Shown here: one piece after another, positions 1 to 11,600 of the stretch | Position numbering within the stretch: the stretch's first letter is position 1 | Layout of the letters: each line of letters starts with the position of its first letter | Assembly: GCF_022539315.1 (NCBI RefSeq) | Contig: NC_066313.1 | Span: 29,239,059-29,303,058 of the forward strand | Direction: 5' to 3' | Origin: Serinus canaria | Taxonomy: Eukaryota > Chordata > Aves > Passeriformes > Fringillidae | Length of the DNA: 64,000 bases | Notes under the pieces: model-generated | The model's input: the letters and a program-made list of their open reading frames with translations, nothing else | The model's database searches: none | What the model was told of the DNA's origin: nothing | Position numbers and translations under genes: made by a program

Positions 1-119
1 CATCAAAGAGAAGGCTGAAAGGGATCACTACATATGGGTATTTACTTAGGGAAAAGCTGTCTGATAGTGAGGCAGAGAAGGGGAGGTTCTTCAGCTATGC
101 TGATAATGGGAACAAGACA

Positions 120-380
120 TGATAGGTGGAACATGGAACAAGATTAATTCACGCTTTGAAGTGGACACCAACTCACTGCTATGAAGGTAATTAAATATTG
201 GAAAGGCTTATCAGGGAGGCTGCCAAGTCACCAGGGCTTCCTATGTTGAAATAAAGATTAGATATCTACAAAAGGAGATGCTCTAATCCAATTTCTGAGA
301 AAAGTCTATTTTCTGTATACATAAGGTCAGATAAGATGATCCTTGTGGTGCCTATTGAAAGTGCAGTCTGTGAATTCAGG
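120..380 (+). repeat. Possible old retroelement remnant
   Basis: The stretch 'aggcttatcagggaggctgc' near 205-225 and 'aagatgatccttgtggt' near 333-349 resemble pieces of CR1 3' ends in the right order, but the similarity is weak and broken. It could equally be unique sequence. Confidence 0.25.
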
Positions 381-2028
381 AAGCATAAATTCCCCTGTGT
401 AAGGAGCCATCTTCATCTGGTACGTGACGTGTCAGGCCAGTCAAGTGGAAATACATAACACAGGCTGAGATCCCAGCTCATGAAGCCAAGAGCATACAGC
501 CAGGGCTGGGGAGAGAGCTCAGAAATTCCTGGCTCTTTTCCCATTAGCCTACTGGAAGACAGATAAGCCTCCACATTTCTTCAAACCTCCTACGAATTGC
601 AGAACTGCTTAGGAGGGGTTGGTTTTGCCTGGTACATATATTGCAACAGCAACAAAGAGATGCAGTCTGACTGTGCTGAACTGATAAAAGCTGGAAAGGG
701 TCCTTACCTCAAAAAAAAGTAAAATCTTGCTGAGGATATGAGCAAAAAAGGACTCACCTGCCTCTTGGCAGGGACAGCATCAAAACACAGTCCACAGGGA
801 GTCAGGGGTGGCTGTCACAGAGGGTGACACTAACATGTCAGAACTTGGAGGTCAGGTGAGATGAACTCCAAAGAGCCAGAGGAGGCTCAGACTGAAGCAG
901 TCACAGGAGACAGATGTTTTTCTGAGGCAAAGGAAACTTCAGAGAGGCTGAAACTGCCTGCCAAACCAAGTTGCTTTGTAGTCTTCTACATTGACTGGAA
1001 AGGATGCTAAAAAAATCCCAATTCAGCAGTCACAAATGAAGTGTGGTAACCAGAAGTCCAGAAAAAGGTGTTTTTCCCTTTTTGTTGTTTCTTTTAATGA
1101 TATATCTCAGAGAGGAAAATTTAAAAAAAAAATAAACAGGGAGAAAGGTAAAGATAAGACAGGCTAAACAATGCAAATTAAAGCCAAAGTGTTTCATTAT
1201 GGACAGAAAGTGAATACTAAGTGAATACATTAAGCCACAATGAAGTCACTTTCATTGGTTTCTATTATTTGCTAGATTTTTTAAATCATATCACCAAAAC
1301 CCCCTTAGAAGACCCCTCTTGCTTCAAACAGAAGGGATTTTTTTTTTTTTAATCTTTCTGATATCAGTCAGTGAAGCACAAAATCCAATTTCAGTTCAGG
1401 TCCCCCAGACAGCCCTGGGCACTGGTGGTGCAGAGGCCCCTCTTCACTAGACAGCCCTGTGCAAGCAGGAGCAGAGAGGGGATGGAGCCATCCTAGTGAG
1501 CACACACCCTCTTACACACTGCAGGAGGGGGTTTGCAAGGGGCAAATCAGACAGGACTTCAACCTTTCCCTCCTCTACTGCTGTCTCACGTCCCTGCTCC
1601 CAATGGGAACAGGATTCTTTTAACGCTCTCCTGCATGATACCACACAGATCTTTCTCCCACGGGCTGCAAGCTGACCCTGCTGCCAGTGGGGCCTGACCC
1701 AGCTCTGCAGTGACAGCACAAAAGGGACCCTGCAATTGTCAAGGGCTGACCGTGACAGACCCCCAGGGTGGGGCAAGCAGGAGCAAAGGACAAATACAAA
1801 CACGTATGGGCCAGATCAGAGTCTCCCCTGCCCACCCAGAAATGCCCCAGAAGAGGGTAAGTGCTGTTTCCCAGAGTGATTTCTTGACTCCAGATACACT
1901 CCTGGATTCTGACCAGTTTCCCATGGAATTTGTGTGACTTTGTTACATTGCCACGGTTCTTCAGCAAGGAATTACTCATTGCATGAAGAAACACCTGTGT
2001 ATGAGAGAGAGAGAAGTAATGAAGGGAT
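381..2028. other. Intergenic stretch, nothing recognised
   Basis: The sequence is moderately AT-rich, with a GC-richer patch at about 1,390-1,860. There is no homology I recognise. The open frames across 1,447-1,937 on both strands are short and unlike known proteins. Confidence 0.5.
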
Positions 2029-2106
2029 GGGAGAAGGAGGGAGGGAGGAAGGAAGAAGGGAGAGAGAGAAAGAAAGCAAGAGAGAGAGAAAGAGAGAAAG
2101 AAAGAA

Positions 2107-2137
<31 letters not shown>

Positions 2138-2334
2138 AAGAGAGAAGAGAGAAAGAAAGAGGAAAGAAAGAGGGAAAGAGGGAAAGAAAGAGGGAAAGAG
2201 GGAAAGAGGGAAAGAGGGAAAGAGGGAAAGAGGGAAGAAGAGAGAAGAAAGAAAGAAGAAAGAAAGAAAGAAAGAAAAGAAAGAAAGAAAGAAAGAAAGA
2301 AGAAAGAAAGAAAGAAGAAGAAAGAAAGAAAGAA

Positions 2335-2395
<61 letters not shown>

Positions 2396-2463
2396 ACGAA
2401 AGAAAGAAAGAAAGACAGAAAGAAAGAAGAAAGAAAGAAAGAAGAAAGAAAAGAAAAAGAAAG
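2029..2463 (+). repeat. GA-rich polypurine tract, (GAAA)n and (GGGAAA)n type
   Basis: About 435 bases consist of purines only on the + strand except for single C bases at 2,077, 2,397 and 2,416. The uninterrupted purine run from 2,078 to 2,396 is about 319 bases. The left part is GAGA and GGGAAA-like, and the right part is nearly pure GAAA (about 2,335-2,396). The long Lys/Glu/Arg frames on one strand and Phe/Leu/Ser frames on the other are only translations of this repeat. Confidence 0.97.
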
Positions 2464-3913
2464 CCCCTGTCACTCTCTCTCTGTCCAGGGCTTTCTGCCA
2501 TAGCAGAGATGGAATTACAGTGCTGGAGGAAACTCAATGAAATAATGATTACCCTTTGGATTTAATTAGCAGAGAGCTGAGGCAGTGTTGAACAAGCACG
2601 TCTGTTCATCAAAACATTCCTCGTGGCGCCGGGGAGCTCAGACCCAAACCACTCATGCCTGTCAGGCTCAAACCAGGAATGGAGGGCAGAGACCTGGCTG
2701 TCTGTTCCCTGCCCAGGGTGCCAAGCCAGGCCAGGGCACACGGCTCACCAAGGACATGGGGTCAGGGGTGGCCCCTCAGCCTCCAGATGGGTCTGTGGCT
2801 GGAGGACCATGGCTGATCCTCCAGGAGAACTGTGTCATGCTGTGCACTGCACAAACTTATCAAGGGTGCCACCTCCACTCCCCAAAGACTGGGTGGTGCT
2901 GAAAGGAAGACCACCTCATGATGGGGCTTCATGTCCCCTTTCCTTCAAGGTACAGCTCCCACAGTGAGATAAATTCCCCTCCACACCCCGTGCCAAAAAT
3001 CCACCTGTAATTGACACTTCACATGGAATTAGTAAGTACAGAAGTATTTCCATGTCCGAGATATGGGAGAAGCATATCTGAAACATCCAACCATCTCCAG
3101 CAGCTAGGTGGGGAAAGGACAGAGGGACAGGGAGGGCTGGGAGAAAGCCTCAGAAATGGAGCAGGGCTGTAAGGGAGGCTCAGGAGGTGATTATAAACTC
3201 ACCTTCTGTCTGAGCATCCTTCTGTGGTTTGATTCCAAGAAAAGCACTACTAGGAAAGCTGATTTCCCTCTTCTTTTGGCCACAGGCTTTGTTTCTGGTG
3301 CAGGACAAGAGCTCAAGTGAAGAGCACTCAGGGAGGCTGAGAAAACCCAGCATGACCAGGGAATTCACTAAAGCTCTTATCCCCAGGGGCTTGATATGCC
3401 ATGTTTTCCAAAGCCAGTATCTTCCTTTCCCCACTGGGGAAATAAAGGCAGAAAGCTCAGAGCTAGGATCATCATGCACCAATAAGACTTCCCACTACAC
3501 CAAATAGCAGCAGGAATAAGATCCTGCCTGTTCATTCACAATGGACACCTTGCAGGACCAGCCCTGTAATTATGAGGGTCAGCAATGGGAAGATGTTGGA
3601 GGTGAGTAAATCATGGCAGCTTTGATTCCCTTGCAGACAGAATACAAACACTCAGAGGGAATGGCAGGTCTTGGGTTTCTCAGCAAGGTTTCTGAGACCA
3701 AGAAGAGAAACACAGCTCTTTTAATTTTAATTAACTCTTTCAGTTTTAAAAGATTTCATGCTAATAGCTATACTTACACCAAGAGCTTCTGCTCAGCCAC
3801 AGTCAGGGAGATTTTAGAAATTGCTCTTTTCATACCTGTGGAACAGGAGCCCAACAGTGATGTGTGAGCAGCACTTGACCCCTTCTATCCTGTTTTTTTA
3901 TCCAGTCCCTGTA
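2464..3913. other. Intergenic stretch, nothing recognised
   Basis: The first half (2,585-2,960) is GC-richer and the rest mixed. No coding exon, RNA gene or repeat family is recognised. Confidence 0.5.
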
Positions 3914-4102
3914 TCATACAATCACTGAATCACAGAATGGTTTGGGTTGGAAGGGACCCTAAAGATCATCTTGTTCCAACACCTCTGCCATGTGCAGGGA
4001 CACCTTCCACTAGACCAGGTCACTCAGGGCCTCATTCAGCCTCGCCTTGAACACTTCCAAGGATGGGGCTTCCACAGCTTCTCTGGGCACCTTCCTCTTC
4101 CT
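3914..4102 (-). mobile_element. CR1 LINE 3' fragment
   Basis: The + strand reads catacaatcactgaatcaca followed by 'gaatggtttgggttggaagg', the reverse complement of a CR1 3' end. Read on the - strand, the end of CR1 ORF2 is seen as 'SLEVFKARLNEALSDLV' (about 4,013-4,063), the usual ORF2 C terminus. The element is strongly 5' truncated, about 190 bases. Confidence 0.9.
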
Positions 4103-5511
4103 TTTTATTACAGCTACATTTACCCTGCATGTGTTTGACTTTAATTCTGCAGGTATTTGTGATGATTTGGGCAGCAGTATGCAAGCACCATCCCCTAAAT
4201 CCAAAACTTCCCTGCTCATCCTTCCATCATCTGGACCTAATTGCTAACAGCTTGGCAAGGTCATTACAGTACAAATTATGCTGCTTAGCTATATGTGCAG
4301 TCCCTGAGATCCTCACACCATGATCACAACACCAGATAAAATCCATAGGACCCTGAAGCTACTTCTTCATCCCTCTTACCACAAAGATTTTCCTAGGATA
4401 GGCAGAAAAGGAATTAGGTGGTTCCCGCAGCTGGGGGGCTTGTAGTAACAAGATACACATTATTAGGTCTAAATGAATGACATTGCTGGCTAAGGGGTCT
4501 GCTGAGTACTGGCAGCTGACTTCAGATGGTGTGTAGCTGTGGTCTGAGGAAACACCATTAAAAAAGCGTAAAAGAACCTTGCAGCTAATTGCATTGTCAC
4601 ATTAGCACTGTAGTTTCCAAACACATGAAACTAAAGGCTATTGTCACTTCTGGCAGCATCCAGCATCATCAGACAGGGCTGAAATTTCCAAATTTTCCCA
4701 TTTAATGGGGCTCTACGGAGTGTTTTTTTAATAGCTTGGCAAAGCATGACTCTTCTGCTGGCTTGAAATAGCCAGGGGCCAAGTGTGATTTCTTGGTTTT
4801 TGTTGCCAGGGAAAACATGCAGCCTTACCAGAGGGAAGACAGCCACACTCAGCTCCAGAGGGATTAAATGAGCCAAAATTACTTACTTTTGGTGGGGAAC
4901 TAGCAGATTAAGGAACTCACTCCATTGTCTTTCACCCGCATGCACAAGAGATGAGCCAGTCTCTATTAAATTCTTCTATATACAGATTATTTTTGCTCTG
5001 TCCTAAGGTCTATAAGCAGACGACTTGGAGCAGGAGCTGTTTCTCCTCTTTGAGCCAAGAGAAGGATTTTATTCCTTTAAAACCAACAGCTGTGTGCCTT
5101 ATTTTCCAGCTTGCCATACTCCCCCTTTTAGACTATATAGGAATCCAGCCTTATCCAGGATGGATCTCAATATGCCACTCTTAATCAGAAATGTGTTCAA
5201 GAGAAAAGAGAAGGCATTAACTTCCTCATAAATCATTTGCAATGAAAGGGGTGGGGAGGCTAACAATTTTAAATGGATACTCTGTCAATTCCTATAATGA
5301 GAAGGAAGAGGTAATTACGTTGACCTTGAAGATCACATTATTCCCCCTGAGACAGAGGAAAGAAGATATGAAGGATTGCCTCAGTTCTTGCTAAGCAAGG
5401 GGTGAAGTTACTGAAGACTAACACAGTCAATAGCTAAACAGGTATATTAAAATGAAATGAGGCATTTGCTATGCTGTCTGACTCATTTGCTACCACCTAA
5501 GTGAAACATAA
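4103..5511. other. Intergenic stretch, nothing recognised
   Basis: The sequence is AT-rich and unique-looking. No gene or clear repeat is seen. Confidence 0.5.
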
Positions 5512-5635
5512 GAGTCATAAAATATGCTGAGTTGGAAGGGACCCACAGGGATCATCAAGGACACCCCAAGAATCACACCATGGGCCTGAGAGCATTGTCC
5601 AAATGCTTCCTGAACTCTGTCAGGAAAGTGTTCTT
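5512..5635 (-). mobile_element. CR1 LINE 3' fragment
   Basis: The stretch with 'tgagttggaagggacccaca' and 'gcctgagagcattgtcc' matches the CR1 subtype also present at 18,107-18,425. It is about 120 bases, diverged and 5' truncated. Confidence 0.8.
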
Positions 5636-8600
5636 GTGCCTGGTTTTCCTTGTCTTTTATTTTATGGATAGGTTAGGGCCCTTGGGTTTGAATACCATTC
5701 TTTTTTGTGAAGGCAAATGCATTGGATTGGAGGTAGGGATCTGAGCTGTCTTTGCACCCAGAATTTTATTCAGAAGCCAGTGGGCCTTTGTGAGAACTGC
5801 ACAACTCAGAGCCACAGGAGTTAAGCCCTCAAACCAAGATGGTCCTAGAAAGCAACCTTCTGTATTTTCCCAATGGAGCAAAGTAGAGAGGTCCTCCAAG
5901 GCTCACCTCTGAGCCTGATCCGATGCCTCACGTAATCCCAAAGCTGAGTTACACTGAGCAGAAATGTTTCTGATTTAAAGCCATTCTGAGTTATTTGAGA
6001 AGACATCCTGCTATAACTGTTGAGGGTCTCTCTATCATGAGAGAGCTGAGCATGTTGGACCAAAAATAGAGACAGCTCAGGAGCTGGGACAAGAAGCAAT
6101 GGCAGAAGGTGGGGATTTGTTTTATCCTATGTGGATATCCCCATTCAAACAGGCAGCCTGGATTCAAGGGAGGGGACTGCTGTGTGTGAATTAGTTCACC
6201 CAGGGTTGAAGATCTGAAGAGGGAGGATCATATCAGAGAAGTATTTTTTCCCTCCACTGACTATTAAGGAAAGTCATGATGACCAGCTGCATAATGATCC
6301 AGAGAGATGAATCAAGTCCCACCATGGGGCTGTTCAGAGAAACAATTTCTTTCAGACCAAGTGCAACAAGAAATTACTCCCATTGTCCTTCTGATTTCCA
6401 AATAGTTTCCAGACTTTTCACTGTTCTACCTGGTTTTCCCTGTGCAGAAAAGGCACAGGAAAAGATGGTAACAGGATCAAAGCTATGAACAAAGCCAATC
6501 TGTTCTGTCTCTAATTGGTCTCTTTGCCAACAGCTGCCGAAGGTGGCAGACTGAAGAAAGAACAATTTAAGGATTGAAGGGAAACTGTTCAGAATCTCAC
6601 TGTATGATGGACTGTTTCGGAGACTGATGCTCTGGACAGGTGCTGTCAGAGGTGTCTTAAAGGTTAGGACTGAAATTCTCCTCCATAAGAGCTGATTTGC
6701 AGCTTGTCACATTGAGTTCTGCTCTTTCCCCTATCACCTGGAAAAGGAGACACACATCAGCATCATCTGTCACCTCTGCTCATTAAAATAGCATCCAAGT
6801 GAGTTGGAATAGTTTGGCAGCAGTAAGGTCACTTGGTAAAAGGCTGAGGCTCTGATGGAAACAGTATCTGCTATGAGACAGTAGAGCAGGGTCATGCACA
6901 AGCTTGAATGCCAGATACACTTGAGCTATAAGAAAATCTGCTGTTAAAAGTATGTGAGAAGAAGTAGATTCTTGCTCTTCTGACATTTATTTCCTCCAGG
7001 TTGCCCCATTTATGCCAGAAACTTCCTAGAGAAAAATCCAGTTCGGTCTGGTACAGACAGATGCTATGATGGTCCACCCAACATTTGAGCTTTCTCTAAA
7101 TTTGCCTGCTGACCCCTCATAGCTCCATCCAAACAAATTAATTCCTTGCTGGCAACATCCTAGTGGGACCCACTGCTTGGTATAAATAAAGCCCAAAGGA
7201 AGTTGTTTAAGAACTGGAAAGGGAAGGTTAAACAAAACGATGCCATTTGAAGCTTGTGAAGGAGATTGTAGGTTTGATGGGATAAGGATCTGCTGCTCTG
7301 CAGTGTAGGTGGAAGAGAAGACTTAGATTTGTGGGAATGTGAGCTTGCCACTTTTCTGTTTTTCATTCACACCATCCACAGCTCAGAGATCTTGCTGTGG
7401 GAAGATCCCCGCTGCCAGCTGTCAAAATATTGAACACTGAAGACCCAGTAAGGCTGTGCTCAGGTCTTTGTCCAAAATATGATCTCTGAGAGGTCTACAG
7501 AAGAAAGAGGGGGCAGAACAACTGTGATTAGCTAAAGTGTAGGAGCCTGAAGAAGAGAGAACTGAAAGCACACAACCAGCTCATTCATACTGAGCAGCCT
7601 CCTTCCTTCTGGGTTGGACATGTTCTAAAGAATGGCTTTGCTGAGCTTGGCCGTAGCCCAAGGTAATTTAATTGACTGTTAACACAATTGCAACTGATAG
7701 CAGAAGGCATTTTTTGGACTCCCCTGAAGGTCCTCTGGCTCTCACCCATCTTCACTTACCTACTGCTGCATCTGGCTGGTCACACCAGCCTGCAACCCTC
7801 CCCTCCAGAGGTCTCTTGCAGCAGAGCTTGGAACAAGGGAAATTTTCCCACAAACCTCCTTGTTTGCAAGCATTTCAATGATCAGACTTTGTCCTAACAG
7901 GACAAGAGCCCAAATATGTGATGGAGGCAAACTGGTGGGAGGCCAGGCTGTGAGCACGAGAACAGAGGCTCAAGAGGTGTAAGAGAAGAGCAGAAAAAGG
8001 GTGTGCAAAGCAGAAATAGGTGTGTGATTTGTGCATGGTAGGTGGGAATGGTGTATGTGGAAGAGAAGAGTGAGAGCAAACACATGGCTTGGGAAGGAAC
8101 AACATAGAAGCATGTGTTTGAAAGAAAGCAATCCTCAAACCCCATCCCAATTTGCTTCACACAAATTTTTCCCCACGCTTGTTAGAAGGGGGCTGCCTTT
8201 CAGGATGTAGCAGCAACCAGCCACTTACACTGAATTTGTTCAGCAAGCCACCAAACAACTCCCACAGGGAGGGCAATCATTGTCGATCTAATTAAAGCTT
8301 GTCACGCTGCTCTGCTCTGCTGACCAGCCTCTGTGTGAATGAGATGACCTCCATTAATTTTATCTGACAATGATCACTGCATCAGGGCCAAACCCCTACA
8401 TGGGACTGACACACGCCAAGAGATGGACAAAACAGCCAGAGCTCTGGAGGTGCAGGAGGGAAGAGGGACATGGATACCCCAGTTGTGCACTGGTTGGGTC
8501 TGGCTGTCTCCTGTCCCAATGGGCTGAGGACTCCCTGATGCCACATTGCTGAGGCAGCAGGCTGCCAGAGCAGAGCAGGCAGAAATGTCTGGAAAACTGG

Positions 8601-11600
8601 GTCTCCTCTACAAGAAAGCATCATCAGCCCTCTTCTAGGAACATGAGACCAGCTCACACAGTCCATCAGAGCACTCTTTCATAGAGTAGGTGGTTATTAT
8701 TAAATGATAAATCTACTTAGATGTGGAACAAAAATCTAAAGGTATTACCTACACTTTGTTGATAGTCACTGGGCAGATGTTTCTATCTCCCTACCAACTT
8801 TGGGAAAGGATTTTGAGGCAGATCTTCTCCATCCATGCTCCAAGGCCTCAAGGAGTGCAGTTGTGTTCCTGTACCTATCCCCTGCACGGAGTTGTACCAG
8901 GGCCCAGTGCTGTGCTAACCATATCCTGGTGACAGCTCGGAGCACCAGGAAAATAGGAAAAGGCTGGCCTAGGAAGAGCTGTCCAGCATGACAGACAGAT
9001 AAACAGACACTGTCCTACAGCCCCTGTATGTCTGCTGGTGCTCCCTAATGGTCAGCAAATGAAAGGTTGAATATTACTGCCCTCATCTGCCTATTGGGAA
9101 TGGTTCCTGCTCCGTGTTATCTCTTGAAACCTACTCAGAAACTGAGTAGAGATGTGAGCCAAGCCACAGCCCAAGCTGGTAACACAGCAACAGAAAATTT
9201 AATGGTGGCCCAGGCCCCAGAGAAAGGTCTGGCACTAGTTAGTTGATTAACATGGAAAAGTGGGAGCAGATTTTTGATTAGCTTGTCCTTCAGAAGATCT
9301 CTGAAACAATGAGGCTTGTGAGAATGAGAGAGGAATCTCACTAACCAATGTTGTTTATTGGTAGGATTTAAATTATCCCTCTGAAGACACATACACCCCT
9401 TAGGAAAATCAAAGAACTGGGAAACTTCTGTGTATCTTCAGGTGATGAATATGGGCCTGGGTGACCACTGGGAATTTGATATTCCATAGTGCATCAAAGG
9501 TTGAATCAGTGTGATTGATGTAAAACTGCTGTAAATTCACAGATAAATAACCAGGAACACACACACACACTCACAACCATACACATTGCTCTGTGTGGCA
9601 GCAAGACAGCTGAGATCTCAGCTTGTTATTCTCTTGTTAGAATCTAATTCCCTTTTTAATATAAAAACTTTAAAAATAATTTTTTGTAGTCACAATGTGA
9701 AGCCCCTGTAACTCTCTCAGGAACATCCTCCACATCAGAATCCACAACTCTCTCTAATCAAAAAAAGAGTATGCATTGCCAAAATCCGACATTCTCATTA
9801 GCAGGAGCAGTTAATCAGCACTCATGTCTCTGTGATTAATTTAACAAGTGTCTTTTGTACAGCAAACATTCCACCTGCTCTGATTCCTCTCTGCTTGCAA
9901 GGTCCTCTTTGTGGAGGGGCTGGGCACAAGGGCCATGAGCTGCTCTCCTGGCTCACAGGCTTCATCTCCAAGCCATCCTGCCAGGTGGGCACTTGGATGA
10001 TTTGTGTGACATCCTTGGCCTGGGGATTTACAGCACAGCTTTAAGTATGAGAAAGTGCAGCTGAAGCTTGATTAAACGTGCTTGTTTCTTCTCTGTGTCC
10101 ATCTCTGCTCTCATCACTGAGGGAAACAGCTTGATGCTATGGCATATGGGGTCATTACAGATATCTAGTCTTGGAATCCAGAATCCCTGGAGAAACTGTG
10201 GGGGTTTTTCCTTTCTTTTTGAGCAAACACTCAGAGCAATTTGGCATCAGAATCCAGATTTCATCTGGTAAAGCAGCAACTGATCTCATCAAGACATAGG
10301 CATCAAACTGTGGGGTTCCACCCCTCTAGGATGTGAGTGGGTGATTCCTTGAGCTCATCTACAATGGTACAAGGAGATGAGAGCTGTGGGAATCTCTCAG
10401 GAATTACCTGGAGACCGGAATTACAATAATAAGACCTTGGAAAAACACAAAAACCACAAGGTGGGAGGGAATGTTCAGTGGCTCAATTCAGTCAAAGTCG
10501 CTTGACTATAGCAAGAGTTTTCTGACTCCTGATAGTCTGTCTGAGAGTGAAATAATGAAATATTTTAGAGTCAACAAATCTGAGATGATCCACATGCAGC
10601 CACACAAATCCAGGTATTTGTGAGGCAGAGAACATGATTAGTGGGTGCTTTGATGCTTCTGAAAGGCATTTTAAGACATGAAAAACCTGTTATTGAAGAA
10701 GGTTTCCTGAGAAGCCAGCTTCCAAGAAGGTAGACTTGAAGCTCATTCCTTGGTGATGGTGATAACCAAGACAGAAGACACCCAAGTAGAGTGTTTGATA
10801 TGAAACCAAGTAAACAATAATCAAAGGAAAGAACTTCTGAGGGAGGCAGAAGGTTGTTTTGTCTCTTCCAGGCTGCTGTCTAGGAGTTGGTCTCAGGCAG
10901 GAGATGCAGGGTTGCCACATTTTTAGTGTAAAGACTGACTCTGTTCAATGCCACCTTTTCTAGGAGCACCACTGAATTTCTGTTTGGCTCCCTGAATCTG
11001 AGGAATCTGGTTGTTTTTCCTTGGGCTACTTTTTTTTCCCCCAGCACCTCTACATTGTTTATTGCACTAATTGTCTCCTGTGTCAGGCAATTTGATTCTA
11101 ACACTGATGATGTGCTGCATCACCTCAAGATAACTTTACTGAAAACAATGGGCTAGATTCTTTGTTTAATGAGAGCAAGAGCCCCAGTTAAACCAATAGC
11201 TGTAGCTTTTACCTTAGTGGTAAATCAACCAACTTACCCCATGTGCAGATCCAGCCATATGATGCTACATGAGGCAGCAAGCCACAATACAGCAATGGAA
11301 AATCAAGGCCACTTAATACTGTCAGGTTTTATTACAGAAAAAAAAAAATGTTCCTTTGAGTTGGAATTACAACAAAGATATTCATGTTCTGATCTGACTC
11401 CTCCAGCTCAATGTATTATCTCTGGAAGATAGAAAGATAATAATTCTATGTGTAAAGAATGTCTGGAAAACTGCCAGGGGTTTTTTGGGTTGGCTTTTTT
11501 TTTTTCCTTTTAATTACTGGAAAGTAAGATGAGTAGCTGGCTCCCTACCTAAGAACTGGAGCTAAAAGCATTTCATGATGAGAAATAACTTAAGCAAACA

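Noticed and set aside
1620..2537. Long open frames on both strands across the GA-rich tract
   Set aside because: They are translations of the simple repeat (Lys/Glu/Arg one way, Phe/Leu/Ser the other) and not genes.
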